Source: Acinetobacter sp. ASP199
GTDB lineage: Bacteria > Pseudomonadota > Gammaproteobacteria > Pseudomonadales > Moraxellaceae
Direction: 5' to 3'
Assembly (NCBI RefSeq): GCF_022700675.1
Contig: NZ_CP062182.1
Location: 1,860,001-1,924,000, forward strand
DNA: 64,000 nt
Part shown: in pieces, positions 37,375-46,797 of the stretch
How the letters are laid out: every line of letters starts with the position of its first letter
Position numbering within the stretch: the first letter of the stretch is position 1
Program-made: the position numbers and the translations under genes
Notes under the pieces: model-generated
Seen by the model: only the letters and a program-made list of their open reading frames with translations
Databases searched by the model: none
Told to the model about the DNA's origin: nothing

Positions 37375-38952
37375 ATGGCTTTCAGTATTTTTAGTTCAAT
37401 TAAAAGTAAACTCAGTCCAGTGCTCACGACAGAGACGCAAAACAAGAGTTTACTTAGCGGTTTATTAGGCGGCAGCCTTTCTGGCATTATTGGTTCTATT
37501 ACAGGTTCTACTCCCTCTACCCCTTCTCTAGATTCCCTTTTAAATAGCTTACTTTCAGGTAAAAGTTTAAGTTCAAGCTCCCTGACTGATTTAATGACCC
37601 AATTTACCGGTTCAAATGCTACCAAACTTGATATCAACAGTTTAATTAGCAAACTCACTCAAGCCAACGGCGGCAGTTTTGATCTGGGTTCGATCAGTAA
37701 TCTGCTGGGCAGTTTAATGGGTAACAATACATCAAATTTAGATTTAAATGCCGTTATCAAACTGGTTAGTGGGTTAATGGGTAGCAGTTCAGGCAATTTA
37801 GATCTCGGTAAAATTGCTGACCTGGCTGGTAACCTCCTGCAAGGCGGTGACCTTGATCTTACTCAAATCACACAACTCATTGGAGGCCTGATCGGTGGTT
37901 CTGGTGGTCTTAATGGTATCGACATCGGTGCAATTTCTGGTCTTGTTGGCAGTCTGATTCAAGGCGGTGACCTTGATCTTACTCAAATCACACAACTCAT
38001 TGGAGGCCTGATCGGTGGTTCTGGTGGTCTTAATGGTATCGACATCGGTGCAATTTCTGGTCTTGTTGGCAGTCTGATTCAAGGTGGCGACATTGATATT
38101 GCGCAGATCGCTCAACTGGTTGGTGGCCTAATAGGCGGTAATGCTGGCGGGCTTGGTGGTGTAGACATCGGTGCAATTTCTGGTCTTGTTGGTGGTCTAA
38201 TCGAAGGCAATGGCGACATTGATATTGCGCAAATCGCTCAACTGGTGGGTGGCCTAATCGGCGGTAATGCTGGTGGGCTTGGCGGAGTAGATATCGGAGC
38301 GATTGCAGGACTTGTTGGTGGTCTAATCGAAGGCAATGGCGACATTGATATTGCGCAAATCGCACAATTGGTGGGTGGCCTAATCGGTGGTAATGCTGGC
38401 GGGCTTGGCGGTGTAGACATCGGCGCTATCGCAGGTCTTGTTGGTGGTCTAATCGAAGGCAATGGCGACATTGATATTGCTCAAATCGCACAATTGGTGG
38501 GTGGCCTGATCGGTGGTTCTGGTGGTCTTGGTGACTTCGACCTAGGTGCGATTACAGATATTATTTCTGGCTTTAGCAATAATAGTGGTAACTTTGACCT
38601 TTCACAATTGACCAATTTACTAGGTGGTCTTGTTAGTACAAATGGTAGCTCTGATCTGAGTGACTTACTTGGTGGTTTAGGCGACCTAAGCAATGGGTTA
38701 GATACAAGTCCATTTGAAGGCTTAGTTGGTGGTTTAGGCGACTTAAGTTCTAGCATTATTCCAGAATTAGGCGATCTCATTTCAGGTGGTAGCTCAATCG
38801 ATAGCAATATCAACTTAACCGAAATTATCCCTACGATTAAAGACGGGCTAACAAAAATTTCTTCAGGCTCTAGCTTGCCGAAATTTGATTTTAGCTCATT
38901 ACTTACTAGCATTAAATCAACTGATATTGACCTCACAAACCCTTGGGGCTAA
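37375..38952 (+). CDS. Gly/Ile/Leu-rich tandem-repeat protein, unknown function
   Basis: 525 residues with strongly biased composition (Gly, Ile, Leu, Ser, Asp, Asn). There is no classical signal peptide. The repeat pattern is roughly 20-21 residues: short Asp-hydrophobic segments such as DIDIAQIAQLVGGLIGG and VDIGAISGLVGGLI, alternating to give a 40-42-residue supra-unit. Regular Gly and Asp/Asn spacing with alternating hydrophobics suggests amphipathic helices or a solenoid. Cys is absent. The copies are most alike in the middle and drift toward both ends. No family recognised. Secreted or matrix roles are possible, but nothing in the neighbourhood shows it. It stands alone with its own terminator. 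Confidence 0.85.
   Translation: MAFSIFSSIKSKLSPVLTTETQNKSLLSGLLGGSLSGIIGSITGSTPSTPSLDSLLNSLLSGKSLSSSSLTDLMTQFTGSNATKLDINSLISKLTQANGGSFDLGSISNLLGSLMGNNTSNLDLNAVIKLVSGLMGSSSGNLDLGKIADLAGNLLQGGDLDLTQITQLIGGLIGGSGGLNGIDIGAISGLVGSLIQGGDLDLTQITQLIGGLIGGSGGLNGIDIGAISGLVGSLIQGGDIDIAQIAQLVGGLIGGNAGGLGGVDIGAISGLVGGLIEGNGDIDIAQIAQLVGGLIGGNAGGLGGVDIGAIAGLVGGLIEGNGDIDIAQIAQLVGGLIGGNAGGLGGVDIGAIAGLVGGLIEGNGDIDIAQIAQLVGGLIGGSGGLGDFDLGAITDIISGFSNNSGNFDLSQLTNLLGGLVSTNGSSDLSDLLGGLGDLSNGLDTSPFEGLVGGLGDLSSSIIPELGDLISGGSSIDSNINLTEIIPTIKDGLTKISSGSSLPKFDFSSLLTSIKSTDIDLTNPWG
37840..38580 (+). repeat. coding tandem repeats, 120-126 bp units
   Basis: Units start at 37840, 37960, 38080, 38203, 38329 and 38455. The first two are identical over 120 bp. 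The next is 123 bp, and the following two are 126 bp and near-identical. All unit lengths are multiples of three, so copy number can change without breaking the frame. Confidence 0.93.
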
Positions 38953-38961
38953 ATATCAAGT

Positions 38962-38992
38962 AAAAAAAACGCGCTTTAAGCGCGTTTTTTTT
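38962..38992. terminator. rho-independent terminator (bidirectional)
   Basis: A-run, arms CGCGCT / AGCGCG with loop TTA, T-run, between the convergent repeat-protein and glutathione-transferase genes. Confidence 0.9.
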
Positions 38993-39007
38993 ACTTCATT
39001 CTTAAAC

Positions 39008-39772
39008 TTATACACCACGCCAATCGACACGGGCATTACGTTCATAACGATAGATATTTTTAATATACTGACCTAAAGGCAACTCAGAAAGATAGGTCTG
39101 ATAATCCCGATATTCATCTGACATAGATTCAAAACTGTCACGCTCCCACGGCGTACCGGAAATTGCCAATAAAGGCGCTAACATTGAACAGACTGCAATA
39201 TCAGCCAGACTAAAACGCGAACCAGCAAAATAAGCACCACTGTTTTCGATCAGCATCTGGTTCAACTGTTCAACTGTCTCTTTAATATATTCACGAGACT
39301 GAGCAAGTGTATCTTCAGTAAGTGCATAACCTTTGCTAAGAAGAGTCTTGAGTAAAGGCTTGGAAAATTTTTCGAACTGACGCAGATAACCCTTTTCACC
39401 GATCAGGATCTCCATCGATTCATGATCATGGGATAAAGCCTGGGCCAGCATCCAGCGACGGATATGACGTCCCAGTTCCTGAGTCATTTCATCAATCTCC
39501 AGCACTTTTTGGCGTAAGCGCCCTTCTACTGGTAATAAACGATGCTCAGGATAATGTTCATCCAGATATAAGGCGATCTGGGTCGAATCTGCAATCCATT
39601 GTTCCCGATCACGCAAAATTGGCAGACGATTCTGTCCAGTTTTGAGACGGGCAAAGGCACGATGCGCACCCGGCATGAGGTTTTGTGCGACATAATCCAG
39701 TTCTTTATGATCAAGCATCCAACGTGCTTTTTCACAAAAATGTGATAAAGGAAACTGGTATAAGGTGCGCAT
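39008..39772 (-). CDS. glutathione S-transferase family protein
   Basis: 254 residues. The N-terminal thioredoxin-like domain begins MRTLYQFPLSHFCEKARWML, with the FCEKAR motif and the cis-Pro region NRLPILRDREQWIADSTQIALYL, whose Ser contacts glutathione. The C-terminal all-alpha domain ends with a characteristic Asp-containing N-capping box (FSLADIAVCSML). Such enzymes conjugate or reduce electrophiles in the cytoplasm. The substrate is unknown. It is convergent with the repeat protein and shares that terminator. Confidence 0.92.
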   Translation of the reverse strand: MRTLYQFPLSHFCEKARWMLDHKELDYVAQNLMPGAHRAFARLKTGQNRLPILRDREQWIADSTQIALYLDEHYPEHRLLPVEGRLRQKVLEIDEMTQELGRHIRRWMLAQALSHDHESMEILIGEKGYLRQFEKFSKPLLKTLLSKGYALTEDTLAQSREYIKETVEQLNQMLIENSGAYFAGSRFSLADIAVCSMLAPLLAISGTPWERDSFESMSDEYRDYQTYLSELPLGQYIKNIYRYERNARVDWRGV

Positions 39773-40152
39773 AAAATCTCCATGTTGATTATTAAATTTG
39801 GTCGCTTTAAAACCATCTATTTCAGTTGGATACTTTAGACACCCTCCATTGGAAATACAATGCGCTTTTAATTCAAAATTAAGATGTTACTTATTCAACT
39901 CTACGATGTTTATTTTTATACATTTTTCCGCCTTAAATATCTCTAAAGCTGATATATCGTGTCTTAGAACAAGTCCTTTATACTAAACAACAAAAAAAAT
40001 CTTCGATATTTTAATAACTTACTATATTCCAAATTTATAAAAATCTAGCAGTTTTTATCCTAAATATGTTTTTTCATAAGCTTTGCAAAAGCAATTACTT
40101 AATCTGATAAAGCTTAGCCTGTAACGTTTTGGCATCAATTTAGGATGTCATT
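39773..40152. other. intergenic region upstream of the sulfur operon; no gene seen
   Basis: 380 bp of AT-rich DNA between divergent genes. It should hold the promoter and sulfur-limitation control site of the operon that starts at 40153. I found no site I can name with confidence. Confidence 0.4.
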
Positions 40153-41355
40153 ATGTCTCGTTTAACTTCTGAAAAAGTACATATTATTGAAAACGATCTG
40201 GATGCGATCCATGCTGCCTACCACGTGGCAGATTTTGCCCTGGAAGGTCGTAATCAGCGGGATCAGCAACGTTTATTGCCTTTTGCTGAAATTGATCTGT
40301 TCAGCCAGAAAGGTCTGGGTGGCATACGCATTCCAAATCAGTATGGCGGTGCCTTTGTGTCGAACAAAACCCTGGCACAGGTATTCCGGATCGTAAATAA
40401 AGCTGATTCCAGCGTTGGACAGATTCCTCAGAACCAGATTGCTTTGCTCAATATGATCCAGATCATGGGTTCAGAACAACAAAAACAGTTTATTTATAGC
40501 GAAATTTTAAAGGGTAAACGTCTGGCTAATGGCGGCCCGGAACGTAATACCAAAGATACCAAAACTCTGACAACCACACTTACGCTCGAAAATGGCAGCT
40601 ACTTTGTCGATGGTGAAAAGTTTTATTCAACTGGCAGCAGTTTCGCGCACTGGCTGGCAATTAAAGCCATTCACCCTGAAGGTCATGTGGTACTGACCAT
40701 CGTGGACCGCAATGCCAATGGCATAGAAGTGATAGATAACTGGAATGGCTTTGGTCAACGCACCACTTCTAGCGGCACCGTTAAACTTCAACATGTCGAA
40801 GTCGATCCATTACTGATTTTTGACGAAAGGTTACTGAGCAATCAGCCAAGTTACCGTGGTGCCTATTCCCAGCTGATGCAGGTGGCGATTGATGTGGGCA
40901 TAGCTGAAGCGGCTTTTGCCGATACGCTGACTGCGGTACATAAGGCACGTCCGATCGTGGATGCACAAGTAGAAAAAGCCAGCTTTGAACATTACACCCT
41001 GCAGGAAGTTGGTAAATCCTCTGTGCTTTTAGATGCCGCAATTTTGCTGCTGGATGAAGCAGCTGAATATCTGGATGAACTGGATCAACTAGAATCGGTC
41101 ACCGATGAACAGGCAGCTAAAGCATCCATTTTAGTTGCTGAAGCCAAGATCTATGCCAACGATGCCGCGCTGCATATCTCAGAAAAATTACTGGAACTGG
41201 GTGGCAGCCGTTCTAGTTTAAGTCAGCACAACCTCGATCAGCACTGGCGTAATGCCCGGGTACATACCCTACATGACCCAATCCGCTGGAAACTGCATGC
41301 ACTTGGGGATTATTACCTGAATCACAAACTCCCTGCCCGTCACGCCTGGATTTAA
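40153..41355 (+). CDS. SfnB-type sulfur acquisition oxidoreductase (first copy)
   Basis: 400 residues of the acyl-CoA dehydrogenase fold. It has an N-terminal helical part and a substrate/flavin region with SVGQIPQNQIALLNM. The FMN/FAD strand motif is in NGFGQRTTSSGTVKLQHVEV, and the C-terminal helix ends DQHWRNARVHTLHDPIRWK. SfnB-like enzymes are flavin-dependent and help release sulfite from organosulfur compounds during sulfate starvation. It is 11 bp upstream of a second, diverged copy. Named by family resemblance; the exact substrate is unknown. Confidence 0.88.
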   Translation: MSRLTSEKVHIIENDLDAIHAAYHVADFALEGRNQRDQQRLLPFAEIDLFSQKGLGGIRIPNQYGGAFVSNKTLAQVFRIVNKADSSVGQIPQNQIALLNMIQIMGSEQQKQFIYSEILKGKRLANGGPERNTKDTKTLTTTLTLENGSYFVDGEKFYSTGSSFAHWLAIKAIHPEGHVVLTIVDRNANGIEVIDNWNGFGQRTTSSGTVKLQHVEVDPLLIFDERLLSNQPSYRGAYSQLMQVAIDVGIAEAAFADTLTAVHKARPIVDAQVEKASFEHYTLQEVGKSSVLLDAAILLLDEAAEYLDELDQLESVTDEQAAKASILVAEAKIYANDAALHISEKLLELGGSRSSLSQHNLDQHWRNARVHTLHDPIRWKLHALGDYYLNHKLPARHAWI

Positions 41356-41366
41356 GGATATTCACC

Positions 41367-42590
41367 ATGACTTCATATCAAGATATTATTTCTTTCCAGT
41401 CCGAACAGCTGGCACATGCCCACATCATCCAATCAGATGAAGAAGCACTGGAAATCGCCCGCAATCTGGCGGAGCAGTTCAAAGTGGGTGCGGTACAACG
41501 TGATGCCGAACGTATTCTACCTTTTGAGGAAATCGAGGCTTATAGCCAGTCTGGACTTTGGGCCATTACTGTACCGAAAGAATATGGTGGTGCAGAGGTG
41601 TCTAACTATACCGTAGCGCAAGTCATTGCCCTGATGAGTGGTGTAGATGGTTCAATTGGGCAAATTCCACAAAACCATTTTTATGGTCTGGAAATTCTGC
41701 GCAATAATGGTACCGAACAACAAAAACAGAAACTCTACTCTGAAGTGTTAAAAGGTGCGCGTTTTGGCAATGCCTTGGCTGAGTTCAAGACCAAGACCGC
41801 TGCACAGCGCCAGACTGCGATCCGCAAAACTGAGCAAGGCTATGTAATCAATGGTGAAAAATTCTATTGCACCGGCAGCTTGTTCGCGCATCGTATTCCA
41901 ACACTGGTGGTGGATGAAAACGAGCAGCAATTCTTGGCTTTTGTTCCACGTAACAGTGAAGGACTTACCCTGATTGATGACTGGAGCGGCTTCGGCCAGC
42001 GTACCACTGGCAGCGGCACAGTGAAATTCAATAATGTGCATGTGCTTAAAGAAGACGTGGTGCGTTTTGATACGGCCTATTCGCGACCAACCATTTCCGG
42101 TCCTTTCGCACAATTGCTACATGCTTCTATTGAAACCGGTATTTCCCGTGCTGCGTTTGAAGAAACCTTAAACCGTGTACGTCAGGCGCGCCCATGGATT
42201 GATTCTGGCGTAGACAAGGCCACTGATGACCCACTGACCAAATTTGAACTGGGTCGTGTTGTAGCAGACGTACGCGCTTCCGAAGTGTTACTGAAACAGG
42301 CTGCCCGTTCCGTCGATGCCGCTAAAGCTGACCCAACTGAAGCCAGCGTTGCCAAAGCCTCACTGGATGTTGCCAAAGCCCGTGCGCACAGTAATGAAAC
42401 CGCCTTAAAAGCATCATCCAAACTGATTGAACTGGCCGGCAGCCGTGGCAGCCAGCGCGAAGATGGACTGGACCGTTTCTGGCGTAATGCTCGCGTGCAT
42501 ACCCTGCATGATGCTTCACGCTGGAAATATTACTTCATTGCCAATTATTTGCTAAATGGTGTACTGCCTCCACGCCGGGGGACATTGTAA
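41367..42590 (+). CDS. SfnB-type sulfur acquisition oxidoreductase (second copy)
   Basis: 407 residues, the same fold as its upstream neighbour. Shared landmarks include GSIGQIPQNHFYGLEIL, WSGFGQRTTGSGTVKFNNV and DRFWRNARVHTLHDASRWKYY. The two copies differ widely outside these, so the duplication is old and the two may act on different substrates or as a hetero-oligomer. It overlaps the start of the downstream monooxygenase by one base (TAATG), which suggests coupled translation. Confidence 0.88.
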   Translation: MTSYQDIISFQSEQLAHAHIIQSDEEALEIARNLAEQFKVGAVQRDAERILPFEEIEAYSQSGLWAITVPKEYGGAEVSNYTVAQVIALMSGVDGSIGQIPQNHFYGLEILRNNGTEQQKQKLYSEVLKGARFGNALAEFKTKTAAQRQTAIRKTEQGYVINGEKFYCTGSLFAHRIPTLVVDENEQQFLAFVPRNSEGLTLIDDWSGFGQRTTGSGTVKFNNVHVLKEDVVRFDTAYSRPTISGPFAQLLHASIETGISRAAFEETLNRVRQARPWIDSGVDKATDDPLTKFELGRVVADVRASEVLLKQAARSVDAAKADPTEASVAKASLDVAKARAHSNETALKASSKLIELAGSRGSQREDGLDRFWRNARVHTLHDASRWKYYFIANYLLNGVLPPRRGTL

Positions 42591-44014
42591 TGACAAACAC
42601 TATAACTACCTCGAAAACCAAAAAAATCCTGCTGAACGCTTTTGATATGAACTGCGTGGGTCATATCAATCATGGCTTATGGACTCATCCGCGGGATGAA
42701 TCACATCGTTTTAATGAGCTGAGCTACTGGACTGATCTGGCGAAAACTCTGGAAAAAGGCTTGTTTGATGGCCTGTTCATTGCCGACATTACCGGGGTCT
42801 ATGATGTCTACCAGAATGGGATTGACCTGACGTTAAAAGAATCGATCCAGTTACCAAGCCATGATCCAAGTACCTTGGTGTCTGCCATGGCAGCTGTCAC
42901 TCAACATCTTGGTTTTGGTGTGACAGTAAATCTCAGCTATGAATTGCCGTATCAGTTTGCCCGCCGTTTTGCCAGTCTGGACCATCTGACCCAAGGCAGG
43001 ATTGGCTGGAATATTGTCACCGGTTATCTGGACAGTGCACAGCGTTTGATTGGTGAAAATGGCCTGAAAGATCATGACCAGCGTTATGAACAAGCCGAGG
43101 AATTTCTACAGCTATGCTACAAGTTTTGGGAAGGCTCATGGGAAGATGATGCAGTGCTGAAAGACAAACAGCAGCGTATCTTTACCGATCCAGCCAAAGT
43201 GCATCAGATTAATCATCAGGGGCTGTTCTACCGCAGCCAGGGCGCGTTCCAGGTTTCACCTTCTATTCAACGTACACCTGTTTTGTTCCAGGCTGGTGCT
43301 TCACCACGTGGTATGGGTTTCGCTACTCAGCATGCTGAAGGTATGTTTATTGGTGGTGATCATCCAGACAAGATCAAGAAACAGGTAGATCAAATCCGTC
43401 GTCAGGCGACTGAACAAGGCCGTGATCCTGAAGCAATCAAGATTTTTACCGGCATTACAGTAGTAACGGCAGAAACTGATGAGCTGGCGCAGCAAAAGCT
43501 GGATGAATACCGCTCTTATGCTAGCCCTGAAGCGGGTCTTGCACATTTCTCAAGTTCTGTCGGCATCGATCTGTCTAAGTTCGCCGATGATGAACCAATT
43601 CCTTATCAGAAAACCAATAGCATTGCTTCAGTGAATAACAAGTTTAAGGAACAGCAGATCACGCCAAATGACCTGAAAACCCAGCATGTGCTTGGTGGTC
43701 GTTATCCACTGATCGTTGGCAGTGGCGCAACAGTGGCCGAAAAACTGATTCAGCTGATCGATGAAACTGGCATTGATGGTTTCAACCTGACTCGTACGGT
43801 AGCCCCAGAATCGCATCAGGATTTTATCCGTTTTGTTATTCCTGAGTTACAGCAGCGCGGTCGCTATAAGACTGAATATGCACCAGGCAGTTTCCGACAC
43901 AAGCTGTTTCAACAAGGAGACCGCTTATCCCGTGCTCATCCAGTGCAGCAATTTCGATGTCCAAACTCCGCCTCAACAGCAAATATAAACCTAAAGCAAA
44001 AACAATCAGCATAA
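42590..44014 (+). CDS. LLM class FMN-dependent monooxygenase (NtaA/SnaA/DszA type)
   Basis: 474 residues. The luciferase-like TIM barrel is recognised from FDMNCVGHINHGLWTHP at the N-terminus, SYELPYQFARRFASLDHLTQGRIGWNIVT in the middle, and FQAGASPRGMGFATQHAEG. These enzymes use reduced FMN and oxygen to open C-N or C-S bonds, and the operon context points to an organosulfur substrate. The last 30 residues (CPNSASTANINLKQKQ region) are unlike the family and Ser/Gln-rich. A separate flavin reductase is not visible nearby. It overlaps the upstream gene by one base. Confidence 0.9.
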   Translation: MTNTITTSKTKKILLNAFDMNCVGHINHGLWTHPRDESHRFNELSYWTDLAKTLEKGLFDGLFIADITGVYDVYQNGIDLTLKESIQLPSHDPSTLVSAMAAVTQHLGFGVTVNLSYELPYQFARRFASLDHLTQGRIGWNIVTGYLDSAQRLIGENGLKDHDQRYEQAEEFLQLCYKFWEGSWEDDAVLKDKQQRIFTDPAKVHQINHQGLFYRSQGAFQVSPSIQRTPVLFQAGASPRGMGFATQHAEGMFIGGDHPDKIKKQVDQIRRQATEQGRDPEAIKIFTGITVVTAETDELAQQKLDEYRSYASPEAGLAHFSSSVGIDLSKFADDEPIPYQKTNSIASVNNKFKEQQITPNDLKTQHVLGGRYPLIVGSGATVAEKLIQLIDETGIDGFNLTRTVAPESHQDFIRFVIPELQQRGRYKTEYAPGSFRHKLFQQGDRLSRAHPVQQFRCPNSASTANINLKQKQSA

Positions 44015-44033
44015 ATTTATTTTGAGATGCAAC

Positions 44034-44864
44034 ATGGCACAAACCGCTAAAACTAAATTCACCATTATTGGGGTGATTATTGCCGCCGTTATTATTGGAC
44101 TGGTGGCATGGAACCAGCAAAAGAAAGCTGGTTCGGATGAGCTGGTGATTGGCATCAGCCCGTCTTTCGCTAAACCTTTACAGGTCGCAGCGGAAGAAGC
44201 CAAGCAGCAAGGTCTGAACGTCAAACTGGTCGAGTTCTCGGACTGGAATACGCCAAATATTACCCTAAATCATGGCGATATTGATGCTAACTTCTTCCAG
44301 CATCAACCATTCCTAGATAATGCCAAGAAAGAAACTGACTTTAAAATCAAGGCATTTTCCAAAGGAGCAGCCACTCATGTGGGGCTGTATTCCAAGAAAA
44401 TTAACAGCCTGGATGAGTTAAAAGACGGCGCAAAAGTTGTGGTACCAAACGATCCAGTGAACCAGGGTCGTGCCCTGCTGTTATTGCAACAGGCAAAACT
44501 GGTGACTTTAAAAGATCCTGACAATCACTTATCTAGCCTAAAAGATATTGCAGCGAATCCGAAGAACCTGCAGTTTGTTGAAGTTGAAGGTCCGCAAACC
44601 GCACGTGCCATTGATGAGGTTGATCTGGCATTTGGTTACCCACACTACCTGCGACTGGCTAAAACCGCTGATCCGGAACAAGCATTGTTGTTTGACTCTA
44701 ACACCGACAGCCGTTATGCAATCCTGTTTGCTGTACGTGAGGACTATCAGGACAAAAATGACAAGTTAAAGAAATTTGTTGAAATTTATCAGAACTCACC
44801 TCGCGTGAAGGAAGCACTAGATGCCGACTTTGGTGCGAAGCTCTGGTTCCCAGGCTGGAAATAA
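44034..44864 (+). CDS. MetQ/NlpA-family ABC transporter substrate-binding protein (first copy)
   Basis: 276 residues from the ATG at 44034; GAG lies just upstream, and a TTG at 44022 is the alternative. The N-terminus is one uncleaved-looking membrane anchor or signal (FTIIGVIIAAVIIGLVAWNQQ), with no lipobox Cys. The mature part has the NlpA motifs VKLVEFSDWNTPN, DIDANFFQHQPFL, AAHVGLYSKKI-like segments and VVVPNDPVNQGRALLLL. The fold binds methionine in MetQ; in this operon it may bind another sulfur compound. It is adjacent to a paralogue with the same layout. Confidence 0.9.
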   Translation: MAQTAKTKFTIIGVIIAAVIIGLVAWNQQKKAGSDELVIGISPSFAKPLQVAAEEAKQQGLNVKLVEFSDWNTPNITLNHGDIDANFFQHQPFLDNAKKETDFKIKAFSKGAATHVGLYSKKINSLDELKDGAKVVVPNDPVNQGRALLLLQQAKLVTLKDPDNHLSSLKDIAANPKNLQFVEVEGPQTARAIDEVDLAFGYPHYLRLAKTADPEQALLFDSNTDSRYAILFAVREDYQDKNDKLKKFVEIYQNSPRVKEALDADFGAKLWFPGWK

Positions 44865-44870
44865 GGTGCA

Positions 44871-45716
44871 ATGATGACACAAGTAAATTCTTCAAGCTCA
44901 AATACAAAGAAATGGATCATTGGTGGTGTCATCCTGGCGCTCATTCTTGGGCTGGCGGCTTACCGCTTGACCAAAGGCCAGCAACAGGAGGATGTATTAA
45001 CCATTGGCATTAGCCCACCTTATGCAGACTTATTACAAAGTGTGGCAGATGAGCTTAAGCCACAAGGCATCAACGTAAAACTGGTGGAGTTTTCAGATTG
45101 GCATGCACCCAATGTTGCGGTGCAGAATGGCGACATCGATGCCAACTTTTTCCAGCAAAGTGTCTATTTAAGAAATGCCATTCGTGAAACCAACTTTGAC
45201 CTACATAGTTTCGCACCTGGTACTGGTAGTCATGTCGGTTTGTATTCCAAGAAATATGAATCACTCAATGAGTTACCGCAGAACGCCCGTGTGGTGATTC
45301 CAAATGATCCGGTCAATCTGGCACGCGCCTTAATCCTATTACACCGCGCCAAACTGATTGAACTTAAAGACATCAACAATGAATTATCAACTGTTAAGGA
45401 TATTCAAAGCAATCCAAAACAGCTGCAGTTTATTGAAGTTGAAGGACCACAAACGGCACATGCCCTGAATGAAGCTGACCTGATCTTTGGCTATCCACAT
45501 TACCTGAAACTGGCCAAAGTGGCTGATCCACATGATGCCCTGTTCCTGGATCCAATCGATAAAAAATACGCGATCCTGTTTGTAACACGCAAAGACTACG
45601 AAGATAAAAACCAGAAGCTGACGACTTTCGTTAAAGCCTTCCAGAACTCTGCACAAGTCAAAGCGATTTTGGATCAGGATTTTGGTACTGGCATGTGGTT
45701 TGAAGGCTGGAAATAA
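44871..45716 (+). CDS. MetQ/NlpA-family ABC transporter substrate-binding protein (second copy)
   Basis: 281 residues, starting at ATG 44871 or 44874. It is the paralogue of its upstream neighbour, with matching segments VKLVEFSDWHAPN, GDIDANFFQQSVYL and VVIPNDPVNLARALILL. The N-terminal anchor is WIIGGVILALILGLAAYRL, also without a lipobox. Two binding proteins feeding one ATPase and one permease suggest a broader substrate range than methionine alone. It ends ten bases before the ATPase gene's start. Confidence 0.9.
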   Translation: MMTQVNSSSSNTKKWIIGGVILALILGLAAYRLTKGQQQEDVLTIGISPPYADLLQSVADELKPQGINVKLVEFSDWHAPNVAVQNGDIDANFFQQSVYLRNAIRETNFDLHSFAPGTGSHVGLYSKKYESLNELPQNARVVIPNDPVNLARALILLHRAKLIELKDINNELSTVKDIQSNPKQLQFIEVEGPQTAHALNEADLIFGYPHYLKLAKVADPHDALFLDPIDKKYAILFVTRKDYEDKNQKLTTFVKAFQNSAQVKAILDQDFGTGMWFEGWK

Positions 45717-45726
45717 GGAGAATACG

Positions 45727-46797
45727 ATGGTGAGTTTTGGTTCTCAGGTGGCGTTTTCTGTCCCACATATCAAAATCCGTAACCTGAACAAATATTATCA
45801 AGTACAAGGTCAATCGGTACATGCCTTGAAAAACATCAACCTGGATATTCCTGAAGGCAAAATCTTCGGAATTATCGGCAAAAGTGGCGCGGGGAAATCT
45901 TCGCTGCTACGTACTTTGAATGGTCTGGAACAGATCAGTGAAGGTCATATCCATATCCATCAGCAGGATTTGGCTGGCTTAACCCATGCTGAACTGATCC
46001 AGTTACGTCAGCGCATTGGCATGATCTTCCAGCACTTCAACCTGATGTCTGCCAAAACCGTATGGGAAAATGTGGCATTACCTTTAAAAGTCGCGAATTA
46101 TAAAAAATCAGACATTGATGCGCGTGTAAACGAAGTACTGCAACTGGTAGGCTTAAGCGAAAAAGCGCAGAACTACCCTTCTCAGTTATCCGGCGGACAA
46201 AAGCAGCGTGTCGGCATTGCCCGTGCGCTGGTGCATCATCCGGAAATTCTACTCTGCGATGAAGCCACTTCTGCACTGGATCCGGAAAGTACTTCTGTGG
46301 TGCTGTCTTTACTGAAAGAAATCAACCAGAAACTTGGCATCACTATTGTACTAATCACCCATGAGATGCAGGTCATTCGTGAAATCTGCGATCAAGTCGT
46401 CGTAATTGAAAAAGGTGAAATTGTTGAAGCCGGTGAAGTCTGGTCTGTATTCTCTAACCCACAGCAACAGATCACCCAGGAACTGCTGAATCTGGAACAG
46501 CTGGAACTGCCATTTGTAATCAGTCCTGAAGTAACCGCTAATACTACGCATAGCATTATTAAACTGCGATATGCCTCTAGTGTTCAACATTCACCAGATT
46601 TGAAGGTGATTTTCGAGCAATTCGATCATCCTGTTCATCTCTATCAGAGTCATATCGACAGCATCCAGAACCATCTGGTGGGAAGTCTGATTGTTGCTGT
46701 TGCTAATCTGAATCTGGATACACATTTGCTCCAGCAAAAACTAAAACAACACATTGCACATATTGAGGTGATTGGCTATGCACGACCAACTCATTGA
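45727..46797 (+). CDS. metN: MetN-type ABC transporter ATP-binding protein
   Basis: 356 residues from ATG 45727, with AAGGAG before it; a GTG-type start at 45682 would overlap the previous gene and has no support. Walker A is GKSGAGKSS, the signature LSGGQKQRVGIARAL, and Walker B LLCDEATSALD. The C-terminal third is a NIL/ACT-like regulatory domain (SSVQHSPDLKVIFEQFDHPVHLYQS region), which in MetN senses internal methionine. The gene overlaps the permease start by 20 bases. Symbol chosen by family; the imported substrate could be another organosulfur compound. Confidence 0.9.
   Translation: MVSFGSQVAFSVPHIKIRNLNKYYQVQGQSVHALKNINLDIPEGKIFGIIGKSGAGKSSLLRTLNGLEQISEGHIHIHQQDLAGLTHAELIQLRQRIGMIFQHFNLMSAKTVWENVALPLKVANYKKSDIDARVNEVLQLVGLSEKAQNYPSQLSGGQKQRVGIARALVHHPEILLCDEATSALDPESTSVVLSLLKEINQKLGITIVLITHEMQVIREICDQVVVIEKGEIVEAGEVWSVFSNPQQQITQELLNLEQLELPFVISPEVTANTTHSIIKLRYASSVQHSPDLKVIFEQFDHPVHLYQSHIDSIQNHLVGSLIVAVANLNLDTHLLQQKLKQHIAHIEVIGYARPTH

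Noticed and set aside
38030..38471. Minus-strand open frames opposite the repeat gene (Pro/Arg-rich products)
   Set aside because: They are mirror frames produced by the repeated Gly codons of the plus-strand gene and have no start signals or independent features.
37840..38580. CRISPR-like array of regular repeats
   Set aside because: The repeats are 120-126 bp, adjacent with no spacers, and lie inside one long open reading frame; they are coding tandem repeats.
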